NCBI RefSeq assembly: GCF_016613415.1
Contig: NZ_JACWCT010000153.1
Span: 1 to 54,907 of the forward strand
Reading direction: 5' to 3'
Length of the DNA stretch: 54,907 bases
Origin: Methylobacterium ajmalii
Lineage (GTDB): Bacteria > Pseudomonadota > Alphaproteobacteria > Rhizobiales > Beijerinckiaceae
Positions 17,551 through 25,048 of the stretch are shown here, in pieces (position 1 is the first letter of the stretch; every line of letters begins with the position of its first letter). Below the pieces are notes generated by a model. It made no database searches. It saw only the letters and a list, made by a program, of their open reading frames with translations, and was not told where the DNA came from. Position numbers and translations under genes: made by a program.

Positions 17551-18144
17551 CTACGGCGCCAGCCAGGTCGCCGCCGGCTCCTTCCCGTCCCAGCTGAACA
17601 GCGCCCGCCGGTGGCCCTGGCGGGCGAGGTACAGGAACTCGAGCCGGGCGGCCGTCAGCACGACCACGCGGAACTCCGCAAAACCGGCCTCCACGCCGTC
17701 GTCGTCGCGGGGCTGGGCGTAGGCGCCGCCCTCGGCCAGGGGCGTGCCGGGCCCGGGCGCGGTGGCGTAGCCGATCTGGCTCATCGGCCGCGACGCCGCC
17801 CAGGCGGCGCGGGCCACCGCGTCCTGCCCGTGCAGGCGGGCCGTGCCCTCGATCCGGACCTGGATCTTGGCCTTGGGATCGTAGGCGTGGAGCGAGACCC
17901 GGGGATCGGCGGCGATCTCGGCGGCCTTGGCGGAGCGGGCGTCGCAATGGACGCGCAACGACCGGGCCGCCCGGTCGACCCCGCGCAGCACCACGGTGCG
18001 CAGGCGCGGGGCGCCGTCGCGGCCGATCGTGGCGAGGGCCGGCGTGTGAAAGCCGCTCTGGTGGGCCGCGCCCTCCTCCAGCCGGCGCCAGGCCTCGGCG
18101 AGGCAGCCCGCGAGGTCGTCGTAGAACGCAGGCGTCTCGGTCAT
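17551..18144 (-). CDS. Pyridoxamine 5'-phosphate oxidase-like FMN-binding protein
   Basis: This 197-residue protein has the split-barrel flavin fold. FHTPALATIGRDGAPRLRTVVLRGVD, then HCDARSAKAAEIAADPRVSLHAYDPKAKIQVRIEGTARLH, correspond to the FMN-binding strands of the PNPOx-like superfamily, and the end FLYLARQGHRRALFSWDGKEPAATWLAP resembles the family C-terminus. Unlike true PdxH it lacks the standard substrate-binding C-terminal R-x-H end, so a general flavin- or heme-related reductase role is more likely. It is convergent with metC and divergent from the small secreted protein at 18256. Confidence 0.75.
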   Translation of the reverse strand: MTETPAFYDDLAGCLAEAWRRLEEGAAHQSGFHTPALATIGRDGAPRLRTVVLRGVDRAARSLRVHCDARSAKAAEIAADPRVSLHAYDPKAKIQVRIEGTARLHGQDAVARAAWAASRPMSQIGYATAPGPGTPLAEGGAYAQPRDDDGVEAGFAEFRVVVLTAARLEFLYLARQGHRRALFSWDGKEPAATWLAP

Positions 18145-18255
18145 GGTGGCTCGCGCGGATCCGGTTCGTTCACCAATCTAGGTCACGATCCGGGGAACCG
18201 GGATGCCCCGGTGAAGCTTGTCCGTACGACCGATCCTGCCGAGGTTCTTCGACCC

Positions 18256-18573
18256 ATGACGCTCCGCACGATGCTGGCCTGCCTGCCTCTGGCGGCTGCC
18301 CTGGCCGCCGCGCCGGCGGCCGCCGCCGACATGCCCGCCGGCTATGCGGGGCGCGCCGGAGCCGGGTTCTCGGCCGGCTGGGTCGCGCCGCCCCCACCCC
18401 CGCCCGTCGCCCTCGAGGCGGAGGTGCAGGCCGACATCCTCGTCGCCGCTCCGCCGCCGCGCCGTCTCCTCGGCTTCGGCTACGCGCCGGTCCTGCCCTA
18501 TTACGGCGTCTCGACCGGTCCCTACGGCTACCCGCCGCGGCGCGAGCCGGGGGTCGGCGTCGGGCTGTTCTGA
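18256..18573 (+). CDS. Small secreted Pro/Gly-rich hypothetical protein
   Basis: The 105-residue product begins MTLRTMLACLPLAAALAAAPAAAADM, a convincing signal peptide. The mature part is low complexity: a run of six prolines, then VALEAEVQADILVAA, and a Tyr/Gly/Pro-rich end (GYAPVLPYYGVSTGPYGYPP). It is therefore probably exported and may be an envelope or matrix component. No family is recognised. Its last 46 bases overlap the 3' end of the converging chaC gene on the other strand, and both frames look real. Confidence 0.55.
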   Translation: MTLRTMLACLPLAAALAAAPAAAADMPAGYAGRAGAGFSAGWVAPPPPPPVALEAEVQADILVAAPPPRRLLGFGYAPVLPYYGVSTGPYGYPPRREPGVGVGLF

Positions 18574-19259
18574 GCCGCGAGCCGCTCCGCCACCAGCGCC
18601 TGCAGGGTCCAGAGGTGGCGGTCGCGCAGGCCCGCCGCCTCGCAGGCCGCCACCGTGTTGAGCAGGTACTCGGCGCTCGGGCCGGTCGGGCCGCAGGCTG
18701 CCGCGATGTGCCCGGCAATCGCCTCGTCCGTCAGGCGTCCGGCGTAGCGCGTCCCCGCCCGGTCGGCCACGAAGGCCAGGGCCGGGACGGGGCCGTCGGC
18801 GGTCCCGGCGGCGATCCAGCGGGCTTCGTATCCGCGCCCGCGCATCTCCCGCCGCCAGACCGGCCGGACCGCCTCCCGCAGGTCGGGGCCGGCGATCCGG
18901 TAGGCGAAGCCGCGGCATCGGCCGCCCCGGTCGAGGGCCAGCATCACGCCGGGCCGCTCCGGCGTGCCGCGAAAGCCGGGCTGCCACAGGCAGAACCGGC
19001 GGTGCCAGCCCCGCACCGTCGCCGCGCGCCGCTCGGCCACGGGAAATTCCGGCCGCCACATCAGGGCGCCGTAGGCGAACAGCCACAGGGCGTCGCGATC
19101 GCCCGGCTTCTCCGCCAGGGCCGCGTCGAGGCGGGCATCGGCCTCCGCCTCGCCCATCAGCGCCATGCCGCAGCCGGGGCCGCGTTCGTCCGCGGCCACG
19201 GGGTGCGGGTGGGTGCGTGCGATCAGCGCGGCGGTGAGCGTGAGGGAGCGTTTCGGCAT
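18528..19259 (-). CDS. ChaC-type gamma-glutamylcyclotransferase
   Basis: ChaC-type enzymes release 5-oxoproline from glutathione or gamma-glutamyl peptides. The 243-residue protein carries the substrate-binding YGALMWRPEF (family YGSLMW), then VRGWHRRFCLWQPGFRGTPERPGVMLALD and GRCRGFAYRI. VWRREMRGRGYEARWI contains the expected catalytic glutamate region. NTVAACEAAGLRDRHLWTLQALVAERL matches the family C-terminus. The N-terminus has about 60 extra residues. ATG 19259 is the natural start. The gene overlaps the 3' end of the converging small secreted protein gene by 46 bases. Confidence 0.85.
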   Translation of the reverse strand: MPKRSLTLTAALIARTHPHPVAADERGPGCGMALMGEAEADARLDAALAEKPGDRDALWLFAYGALMWRPEFPVAERRAATVRGWHRRFCLWQPGFRGTPERPGVMLALDRGGRCRGFAYRIAGPDLREAVRPVWRREMRGRGYEARWIAAGTADGPVPALAFVADRAGTRYAGRLTDEAIAGHIAAACGPTGPSAEYLLNTVAACEAAGLRDRHLWTLQALVAERLAAQNSPTPTPGSRRGG

Positions 19260-19404
19260 CGCAACCGTTAGTGCAGTGGGTGCGGCAGCGTTGCCGTGGG
19301 CCAGGCGGGGCCTCGCGGCTGTTCGGCCAAGCGTGGCCGCCCCATGTCCGTTAGTGCCGTGCTAAGCCGCGCGGGTCCAGATTGTCCGGAATGGAGGACG
19401 CGTT

Positions 19405-19716
19405 ATGGCCATCACGGGTCGCTTCAATTTCCGCAAGACCCTGACGGGCAAGCTCGTCCTGCAGGTCGAGACCGAGCGCCGCTCCTGGTGGCCCTTCGCC
19501 CGTGCCGCCTCGCCGGGCCATGTCTGGCGCGACGCCACGCCGAAGGACCTGACCGCGGTGGAGCTGCAGCCGCTGCTCAACCTGCGCCGCAATCCCGGCT
19601 ACATGCCGCGCAACCCGGTGATCTTCATGATGGGCCGGGAGCCGGCGAGCGCCGCGCCGTCGGCCGAGGTGGTCACCCTCGCGGCCCACCGCGCCGGCCA
19701 GCAGCAGGCCGGCTGA
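19405..19716 (+). CDS. Conserved hypothetical protein
   Basis: The 103-residue protein starts at ATG 19405 with a strong ribosome-binding site (GGAGGA, six bases upstream). It has MAITGRFNFRKTLTGKLVLQVETERRSWWPFARA, then VWRDATPKDLTAVELQPLLNLRRNP and a disordered Ala/Gln end. The basic beta-rich start with tryptophans suggests a small soluble protein. No family is recognised. Codon use is like its neighbours, so it is likely a native, lineage-specific gene. Confidence 0.6.
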   Translation: MAITGRFNFRKTLTGKLVLQVETERRSWWPFARAASPGHVWRDATPKDLTAVELQPLLNLRRNPGYMPRNPVIFMMGREPASAAPSAEVVTLAAHRAGQQQAG

Positions 19717-19799
19717 GGGCCGCGGCACCGCCGGCGCCCTGCCGCGTTGTCCCGGTTCACCAGGACGGGGCGCGACCCCGCCGAACGGGAGAGCGCAGG

Positions 19800-20093
19800 A
19801 TGGGCATGACCTCCGTGAACCAGGCCGTCATCGAGACCCTGTCGGAGCAGATCGTCGCCGCCTATTGCGGGTCCGGCCTCCCCGAGGGGCCCGCCCGGGG
19901 CAAGTCCCGTGCGCGGCTGATGGACGAGGTCGCGCATGCCATCGAGGAATCGGTCGGCAGCCGCACCCTGGCCGAGGACGGCCCGGAGCGGGTCAATGCC
20001 GTGCTCGCCGATTGGGAGGCGCAGGAGGGCCGCAGCTTCGGCCTGCGGCTGATCGAGATCGACCCCGGCCGCACCGTGGCGACCATGGGATAG
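19800..20093 (+). CDS. Hypothetical small helical protein
   Basis: This 97-residue, mostly helical and acidic protein begins MGMTSVNQAVIETLSEQIVAAYCGSG. It continues KSRARLMDEVAHAIEESVGSRTLAEDGPERVNAVLADWEAQEGRSFGLRLIEID. A GGGAGAG ribosome-binding site is just upstream; a second ATG two codons later is also possible. It sits 83 bases after the 103-residue gene on the same strand and could share its transcript. No family is recognised. Its stop codon lies inside a short repeat shared with the converging hydrolase gene. Confidence 0.55.
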   Translation: MGMTSVNQAVIETLSEQIVAAYCGSGLPEGPARGKSRARLMDEVAHAIEESVGSRTLAEDGPERVNAVLADWEAQEGRSFGLRLIEIDPGRTVATMG

Positions 20094-20122
20094 GTCTATC
20101 CCCGGAATAGGCCTATCCCCGG
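20087..20122. repeat. Tandem, palindromic 15-bp repeat holding two stop codons
   Basis: A 15-base unit occurs twice (20091-20105 and 20108-20122) with one mismatch, and bases 20087-20094 pair perfectly with 20112-20119. The stop codons of the two converging genes (TAG at 20091 on plus, TAG at 20115 on minus) both lie within it. It could form a bidirectional terminator-like hairpin, though no T-tract follows. Confidence 0.6.
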
Positions 20123-20838
20123 CCGAGCTCGACCAGCAGGTCGGCGAGCGGCCCCGGCGCGCTCACCATCGCGTCGTGGCCGGTGGCGAGGTTGCGCCAG
20201 TTCCAGCCGGGCTGGCCCCGCACCCAGTCCTTGACCCGGTCGAGGGTGGCGTAGGACGGCGTCGTGCAATCGACGTAGGTGCGCGGCAGCCCGTTGCCGA
20301 CGGGGCCGCGGATCGGCAGCGGGCTCTCGTAGGTGCCCAAGGGGTGCGGGGTCAGGCGCCGTTCGAGCCAGGCCGCGTCCGCCGGATCGAGCACCCCGAA
20401 GGCCGCGGCCGGCGGCGGCGGCAGGCTCACGCCCCCGCTCGACTCCGCGGCGGCCCGGCGGCGGGCCGCCACCACCTCGGGGGCGAGCCCGTCGAAGGGT
20501 GACCGGCCCGGCTCCACGATCAGCGCGTCGAGATAGACGAGGTGGCGCAGCCGCTCCGGCATCGCCTCGGCGACGCCGCTGATGGCGAGGCCGCCGAACG
20601 AATGCCCGACCAGCACCACGTCGGTCAGCTCCTCGGCGGCGATCGTTCCGGCGATGTCCTGCACGAAGGTGTCGAGGGTGATGGCGCGCGACATCAGATG
20701 CGCCCGCTCGCCGAGGCCGGTGCAGGTCGGGGACAGCACCCGGTGCCCCTGCGCCCGCAGGCGATCGGCCACCCGGACCCAGCACCAGCCGCCATGCCAG
20801 GCGCCGTGGACCAGCACGAAGGTCAGCCCGTCGCTCAT
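20113..20838 (-). CDS. Alpha/beta hydrolase (salicylate esterase/hydroxynitrile lyase-like)
   Basis: This 241-residue soluble hydrolase starts at ATG 20838 behind GGGAGGG. The oxyanion region is FVLVHGAWHGGWCW, the nucleophile elbow GHSFGG places serine at residue 80, and TGHDAM supplies the catalytic histidine near 221. A strand ending YLDALIVEPG resembles the plant methylesterase/hydroxynitrile lyase branch. Such enzymes cleave small esters or cyanohydrins; the substrate here is unknown. It is convergent with the 97-residue gene, sharing the palindromic repeat at its 3' end. Confidence 0.85.
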   Translation of the reverse strand: MSDGLTFVLVHGAWHGGWCWVRVADRLRAQGHRVLSPTCTGLGERAHLMSRAITLDTFVQDIAGTIAAEELTDVVLVGHSFGGLAISGVAEAMPERLRHLVYLDALIVEPGRSPFDGLAPEVVAARRRAAAESSGGVSLPPPPAAAFGVLDPADAAWLERRLTPHPLGTYESPLPIRGPVGNGLPRTYVDCTTPSYATLDRVKDWVRGQPGWNWRNLATGHDAMVSAPGPLADLLVELGRG

Positions 20839-20954
20839 CTCGCTCAAGCCCTCCCGGCACGTCGGCGGAGCCAAGCGCGAACGGGCCCGGCGCGCAAGGG
20901 GCTTATGATTGGGGCTTCGGATGAGGGCTTCGACTCGGAACCCCGGCCCCGGCC

Positions 20955-21431
20955 CTACTCCTCGGCCTCGTCGCGGTCCTCGCGGTTGGCGTCGAAGCCG
21001 GCGATCATCCGCTCGATGGCCTTGAAGCTGCGCACCGCCTCCTGGGTGCGGCCGGCGGCGCACTGGCCCTCGGCCGAGCGGTACCACAGCAGCATGCTGT
21101 TGAAGGCGTGCTGGTGGGGCGCCTCGGCGACGCGGGCGCGCCGCGCGGTCTCGGCGTCGAACCACACCCGCGCGAGGTGGCCGGCATTGGTGCAGACGTC
21201 GGCGGAGGGCGGCAGGGCGGCGCGGGAGACGGTCGGGTCGCACAGCATGGCGAACCAGATCGCCCCGGCGACGAGGCCGGAGGCCCCCAGCATCCCGAGG
21301 GCGCCGCGCCCGCGCCTGCGCCAGTCGGGCCGCACCGGCTCGGCGGCGGGCAGCGCCTCGACGGTCTCGGGCCGGCAATGGGTGTAGTGCGTCGAGCCGT
21401 CGGCGTGATGGTGAGGCCACGGATGGGTCAT
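20955..21431 (-). CDS. Hypothetical single-pass membrane protein
   Basis: The 158-residue protein starts at ATG 21431 with a His-rich opening (HPWPHHHADGSTHYTHC). An Arg-rich stretch follows, then one transmembrane segment LGMLGASGLVAGAIWFAMLC (about residues 45-64). The rest, about 90 residues, is predicted periplasmic and helical (NAGHLARVWFDAETARRARVAEAPHQHAFNSMLLWYRSAEGQC) with two or three cysteines. The tail is very acidic. The His-rich start could bind metal, but this is inference. No family is recognised. Confidence 0.55.
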   Translation of the reverse strand: MTHPWPHHHADGSTHYTHCRPETVEALPAAEPVRPDWRRRGRGALGMLGASGLVAGAIWFAMLCDPTVSRAALPPSADVCTNAGHLARVWFDAETARRARVAEAPHQHAFNSMLLWYRSAEGQCAAGRTQEAVRSFKAIERMIAGFDANREDRDEAEE

Positions 21432-21718
21432 GGGGGCACCCCCTCGATCAGGGTGGGACCCGGGAGCCTCGCATGAACCATCACGGGAGCCGGGTCGTCG
21501 GGACGGATCGCGGCGGCAGCACGACGAGCCGCAGCCGATCGCCGGACGATCGTGCGGCGGCGTCGGACCCTCGCGAGATCGCCGATGGTTAAGCCCGCCT
21601 TGCGGCGTCCGGCGTGTTCCAGCGCACATTCCGCGCGCAAGTGCTGGCGCCCGCGCGGGCGGCGTGCTCTTTCGGGCGGCAGGGGCGCGACGACGCCCGC
21701 GATCGGGAGGACGACGCG

Positions 21719-23050
21719 ATGAGGCATTGGCGCGAGGCGGCGGCGGCCGCCCTCTGTCTCGCGGGCCTGTGGGCGGCCCCGGCGGAGGCGCAGGACCGCC
21801 GCTGGGCGACCGCCTGGGCCGGCTCGGTCCAGGGCCCCTACCCGGTCGGCAACCCCTCGGCCCAGCCCGACCAGAGCTTCGCCTTTCCCGATCCGGCGGA
21901 GGGCGCCCGCGACCAGACCCTGCGGCTGGTGCTGCGCCCGGACGTGTGGGGCCGCGAGGCCCGCCTGCGGATCTCGAACGCCTTCGGCACCCGGCTGCTG
22001 ACCCTCGACGGCGTCCATGCCGGGCTGCAGCTCGGCGGCGGCGCCCTGGTGCCGGGGACGAACCGCCCGGTGCTGTTTTCCGGGCGCGACCGGGTCACGG
22101 TCCCGCCCGGGGGCGAGGCCTGGTCCGACCCGGTCGCCCTGCCCTTCGCGGCCGACCCCGATGCGGCCCTGCTCGCCGGGCGCAAGCTTGCGGTCTCGCT
22201 CCACGTCGTGGGCGCGAGCGGGCCGATGACCTGGCACGCCAAGGCGCTCCAGACCTCCTACGCCACCGCGCCCGGCGCGGGTGGGCACGGCGCCGACGAG
22301 GACGAGGCCGCCTTCCCGTACTCCACCGCCTCGTGGTTCTTCGTCGATGCCGTCGACATGGCGGTGAGCGCGCCGACCCCGGTCGTGGTCGCCTTCGGCG
22401 ATTCGATCACCGACGGCACCGCCTCGACGATGAACGGCGACGACCGCTGGCCCGACGTGCTGTCGCGCCGCCTGCACGCGAAGGCCGGCAACCGGGTCGC
22501 GGTGGTCAATGCCGGCATCGGCGGCAACCAGGTGGTCGGCCCGGCGGAATACGGCCCCCGGAAGCCCTTCCCGGGCGGTCCCTCCGCCCTGGCGCGGCTC
22601 GACCGCGACGTGATCGGCCTGTCGGGCGTCGCCAGCGTGATCTGGCTCGAGGGCACCAACGATTTCAGCCGCAACGGCGAGGCCGCGTTGGAGGCGGTTC
22701 AGGCCGGCATGCGCGAGGGCGTCGCCCGCCTGCGCGCCGGCATCCCGGGCGTGCGGGTGATCGGCGCCACCCTCACCTCGGCCAAGGGCAGTTCCAGCCC
22801 CGCCCACGGCCATCCCGAGCAGGACGAGAAGCGCCGCGGCCTCAACGCCTTCATCCGGGAGTCGGGGGTATTCGACGGCGTGGTCGATTTCGACGCCGCC
22901 ACCCTCGATCCCTCGACCGGCGGATTGCGCCCCGAGATGGTCCCGGAGAGCACCACCGGCGGCAAGGGCGACCGGCTGCATCCGAACCGGGCGGGTTACG
23001 TGGCGATGGGGAGCGGGATCGATCTCGGGGTGGTCTTGCCGGGGCGCTGA
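21719..23050 (+). CDS. SGNH/GDSL-type secreted esterase
   Basis: The 443-residue protein begins with a signal peptide MRHWREAAAAALCLAGLWAAPAEAQ. A beta-rich N-terminal domain (about 25-215) precedes the SGNH domain. Block I is VVAFGDSITDGTAS with the catalytic serine near residue 229, block II includes NAGIGGN, block III is GTNDFS, and block V is GDRLHPNRAGY with the Asp-His pair near 418-421. The layout matches secreted GDSL lipases/esterases that also act on acylated polysaccharides. The start at ATG 21719 is backed by GGGAGG. It ends four bases from the converging GNAT gene. Confidence 0.9.
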   Translation: MRHWREAAAAALCLAGLWAAPAEAQDRRWATAWAGSVQGPYPVGNPSAQPDQSFAFPDPAEGARDQTLRLVLRPDVWGREARLRISNAFGTRLLTLDGVHAGLQLGGGALVPGTNRPVLFSGRDRVTVPPGGEAWSDPVALPFAADPDAALLAGRKLAVSLHVVGASGPMTWHAKALQTSYATAPGAGGHGADEDEAAFPYSTASWFFVDAVDMAVSAPTPVVVAFGDSITDGTASTMNGDDRWPDVLSRRLHAKAGNRVAVVNAGIGGNQVVGPAEYGPRKPFPGGPSALARLDRDVIGLSGVASVIWLEGTNDFSRNGEAALEAVQAGMREGVARLRAGIPGVRVIGATLTSAKGSSSPAHGHPEQDEKRRGLNAFIRESGVFDGVVDFDAATLDPSTGGLRPEMVPESTTGGKGDRLHPNRAGYVAMGSGIDLGVVLPGR

Positions 23051-23054
23051 GCCC

Positions 23055-23609
23055 TCAATCGTCCTTTACCCGGGCGTAGAGCCGGCAATCGCGCGGCTCG
23101 GGCTGGAGATTGGGATGGATGGTGTGACGGCGCAGCACGCCCTCGAACCGCATCCCGGCCTTCTCCATCACCCGGGCCGAGGCGCGGTTCTCCACGTCGC
23201 AGGTGGCGACCGCGCGCCAGATCCCCGGTTGCGCCAGCGCCCAGTCCACGAGCGCCCGCAGGGCCTCCGGCATCAGGCCGCGCCCCCAGGCGGCATGGGC
23301 CAGCACGTAGCCGAAATCCGCGCTCATCTCGTGCAGGCGCAGGTCGATGGCGCCGATCGGCCCGGCTTGATCCGGCTCCTCCAGCAGGTAGGTGAAGCCG
23401 GTCCCGGCCGCCCATCGATCCATGCAGGCGCTCAGGTAGTCCCGCGTCTCCTCGACGGCCCGATGCGGCCGCCAGGTCATGAAGCGGGCGACCTCCGGAT
23501 CGGCCGTGTAGGCGGCAAACAGCGCCTCGGCGTCGTCGGGCCGCGCCGGCCGTAGGACGAGGCGGGTCGTCGTGAGGCGAGGTGGCGGGGTGAGGCTTGC
23601 GGCGGCCAT
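23055..23609 (-). CDS. GNAT family N-acetyltransferase (RimJ/RimL-like)
   Basis: The 184-residue enzyme transfers an acetyl group from acetyl-CoA. TTTRLVLRPARPDDAEALFAAYTADPEVARFMTWRPH is the classic start of the RimJ/RimL branch. Later blocks include GAIDLRLHEMSADFGYVLAHAAWGRGLMPEALRALVDWAL (the acetyl-CoA loop region) and ATCDVENRASARVMEKAGMRFEG. ATG 23609 fits. The substrate cannot be named from sequence; ribosomal proteins or small molecules are both possible. Confidence 0.88.
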   Translation of the reverse strand: MAAASLTPPPRLTTTRLVLRPARPDDAEALFAAYTADPEVARFMTWRPHRAVEETRDYLSACMDRWAAGTGFTYLLEEPDQAGPIGAIDLRLHEMSADFGYVLAHAAWGRGLMPEALRALVDWALAQPGIWRAVATCDVENRASARVMEKAGMRFEGVLRRHTIHPNLQPEPRDCRLYARVKDD

Positions 23610-23782
23610 GGCGTTGCGTAAGCTCGTCGGAGCGCGAATCGTCCCGCGGAGGCTGCCACGCCATGTGGTTCCCGAGCCAGACCGGCCTCAGCCTGCAGGC
23701 GACGAGGCCGGAGCGCGGGACGCTGTTCTGACGCGCGATCCTGCTCCGCGCGGGTCAGGCGTCGAAGCCGGAACCGGCGCGA

Positions 23783-24223
23783 TCAACGCGTCGTCGCGTG
23801 ACGTCCCTCTTCCGAATCCGGTCCCAGTCCACGAAGCCGAGCGTTGGCCGCCCGGACGAGCCAGCCCGAACGGGTCTCATGAGCCGCTGCCGCAGCGCGG
23901 TCGATGCGGCGCAGGTCGCTCTCGTTCATCGTGAGGTTGACCCGCACGGTCTTTCCCGGAAGCTCGACGTCGAGCACGCCCACCATCCCGTCCGCGGCCT
24001 CCTCGCGGAACAGCGGATCGTCCCGCAGGAAGTCCAGTGAGCGAGTCGGTGGGACTTCGAGCCCGTCCTCGATCATGCCGCCGACGTGAAACGCCAGCAT
24101 CTCCGCGGCCTTGTCGTAGAGCGCGTCGAGGTCGTCCGCTCCGGTCGTCGCTCCGGGAAAGTCCGGAAAAGATGCGCCGTAATTGCCGGGCTCGCCGTGG
24201 ATCAACATGACTACCTTCGTCAT
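23783..24223 (-). CDS. hicB: HicB-family antitoxin
   Basis: HicB neutralises the HicA mRNA interferase and represses its own operon. The 146-residue protein has the degraded RNase-H-like HicB domain: MLIHGEPGNYGASFPDFPGATTGADDLDALYDKAAEMLAFHVGGMIEDG, then VPPTRSLDFLRDD. The C-terminal part, KTVRVNLTMNESDLRRIDRAAAAAHETRSGWLVRAANARL, looks like a ribbon-helix-helix DNA-binding domain. GGAGGG sits six bases before the ATG. It lies 31 bases after hicA on the same strand, the usual toxin-first order. Confidence 0.85.
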   Translation of the reverse strand: MTKVVMLIHGEPGNYGASFPDFPGATTGADDLDALYDKAAEMLAFHVGGMIEDGLEVPPTRSLDFLRDDPLFREEAADGMVGVLDVELPGKTVRVNLTMNESDLRRIDRAAAAAHETRSGWLVRAANARLRGLGPDSEEGRHATTR

Positions 24224-24254
24224 GACGGTCCCTCCTCTTCGGCTTGGCTGCCGC

Positions 24255-24464
24255 TTACCATATCCAGCCGGCCTGCTTGAAGATGTTGCGCAGCGTGCCG
24301 GTCGGCAACTCGCGACGGCCAGTATCGACGGAGACACGCCCCGGCTTCGTCGGGTGCCTGAACTGTACGTGATCACCCGGACCCTTGCGCACCTCGATCC
24401 ACCCATCGTCCGCGAGAGCCTTGAGAAGGTCGCGCATGCGATGGGAATGATGGATGCCCGACAT
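24255..24464 (-). CDS. hicA: HicA-family toxin (mRNA interferase)
   Basis: HicA is a small double-stranded-RNA-binding-fold ribonuclease that cleaves mRNA when unbalanced. The 69-residue product reads MRDLLKALADDGWIEVRKGPGDHVQFRHPTKPGRVSV, then ELPTGTLRNIFKQAGW, the full HicA pattern. The catalytic histidine is residue 32. I chose the ATG at 24464 because CGGAG is six bases upstream; an ATG at 24437 would give the minimal 60-residue form. It precedes hicB. Confidence 0.85.
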   Translation of the reverse strand: MSGIHHSHRMRDLLKALADDGWIEVRKGPGDHVQFRHPTKPGRVSVDTGRRELPTGTLRNIFKQAGWIW

Positions 24465-24588
24465 CGTCGGCTCCGAGTTGATGCGCATTGATACGCACGA
24501 CAGGCCATCGCCGCAAGCCGTCGCGTGCCGGCACCTCCGACCGCGGCGGCTCGCCTGTGCCTCTCGACTCAAGCTCGAAAAGGACGTG

Positions 24589-25044
24589 TCACACTCTTGC
24601 GTACAACCTATCCGCCCGGCTCTCGAACGCATCCGTGAACTTGCGGAACGCCCGGTCGAACATCTTGCCCATGAGGAGCCCGAGCGCCAGGCTCTTGAAC
24701 TCGTAGGTGATGAAGAACTCCACCGTGCAGCCGCCGTTCGGGGCCTCGCGGAAGGTCCAGCGGTTCTCGAGGTGGCGGAACGGGCCGTCGATGTACTCGG
24801 CCAGGATCTTCAGGTTCGGCCGGTCGAGGCGGACCCGGGTCGTGAAGTGCTCGGAGATCGCCTTGTAGCCGACGCCCATGTCGGCGACGAGGGTCTCGGT
24901 GCCGTCCTCGCCCTCCTGCTTGCGCAGCACCCGGAGCGAGTCGCAGAGCGGCAGGAACTCGGGATAGCGCTCGACGTCGGCGACAAGGTCGAACATCTCC
25001 GTCGGGCTGTGGCGGACGGTGCGGGTGGTGCGGAAGCTCGGCAT
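24589..25044 (-). CDS. RatA/Coq10-type START-domain protein
   Basis: The 151-residue protein belongs to the polyketide cyclase/START superfamily. Members act as coenzyme Q-binding chaperones (Coq10) or, in E. coli, as RatA. MPSFRTTRTVRHSPTEMFDLVADVERYPEFLPLCDSLRVL is the diagnostic N-terminus, then VADMGVGYKAISEHFTTRVRLDRP and the end FEFKSLALGLLMGKMFDRAFRKFTDAFESRA-type helix. Start is ATG 25044. It follows lipA by four bases, an alphaproteobacterial pairing, so the two are likely co-transcribed. In this lineage a ubiquinone role is the more likely one. Confidence 0.88.
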   Translation of the reverse strand: MPSFRTTRTVRHSPTEMFDLVADVERYPEFLPLCDSLRVLRKQEGEDGTETLVADMGVGYKAISEHFTTRVRLDRPNLKILAEYIDGPFRHLENRWTFREAPNGGCTVEFFITYEFKSLALGLLMGKMFDRAFRKFTDAFESRADRLYARV

Positions 25045-25048
25045 CGGG

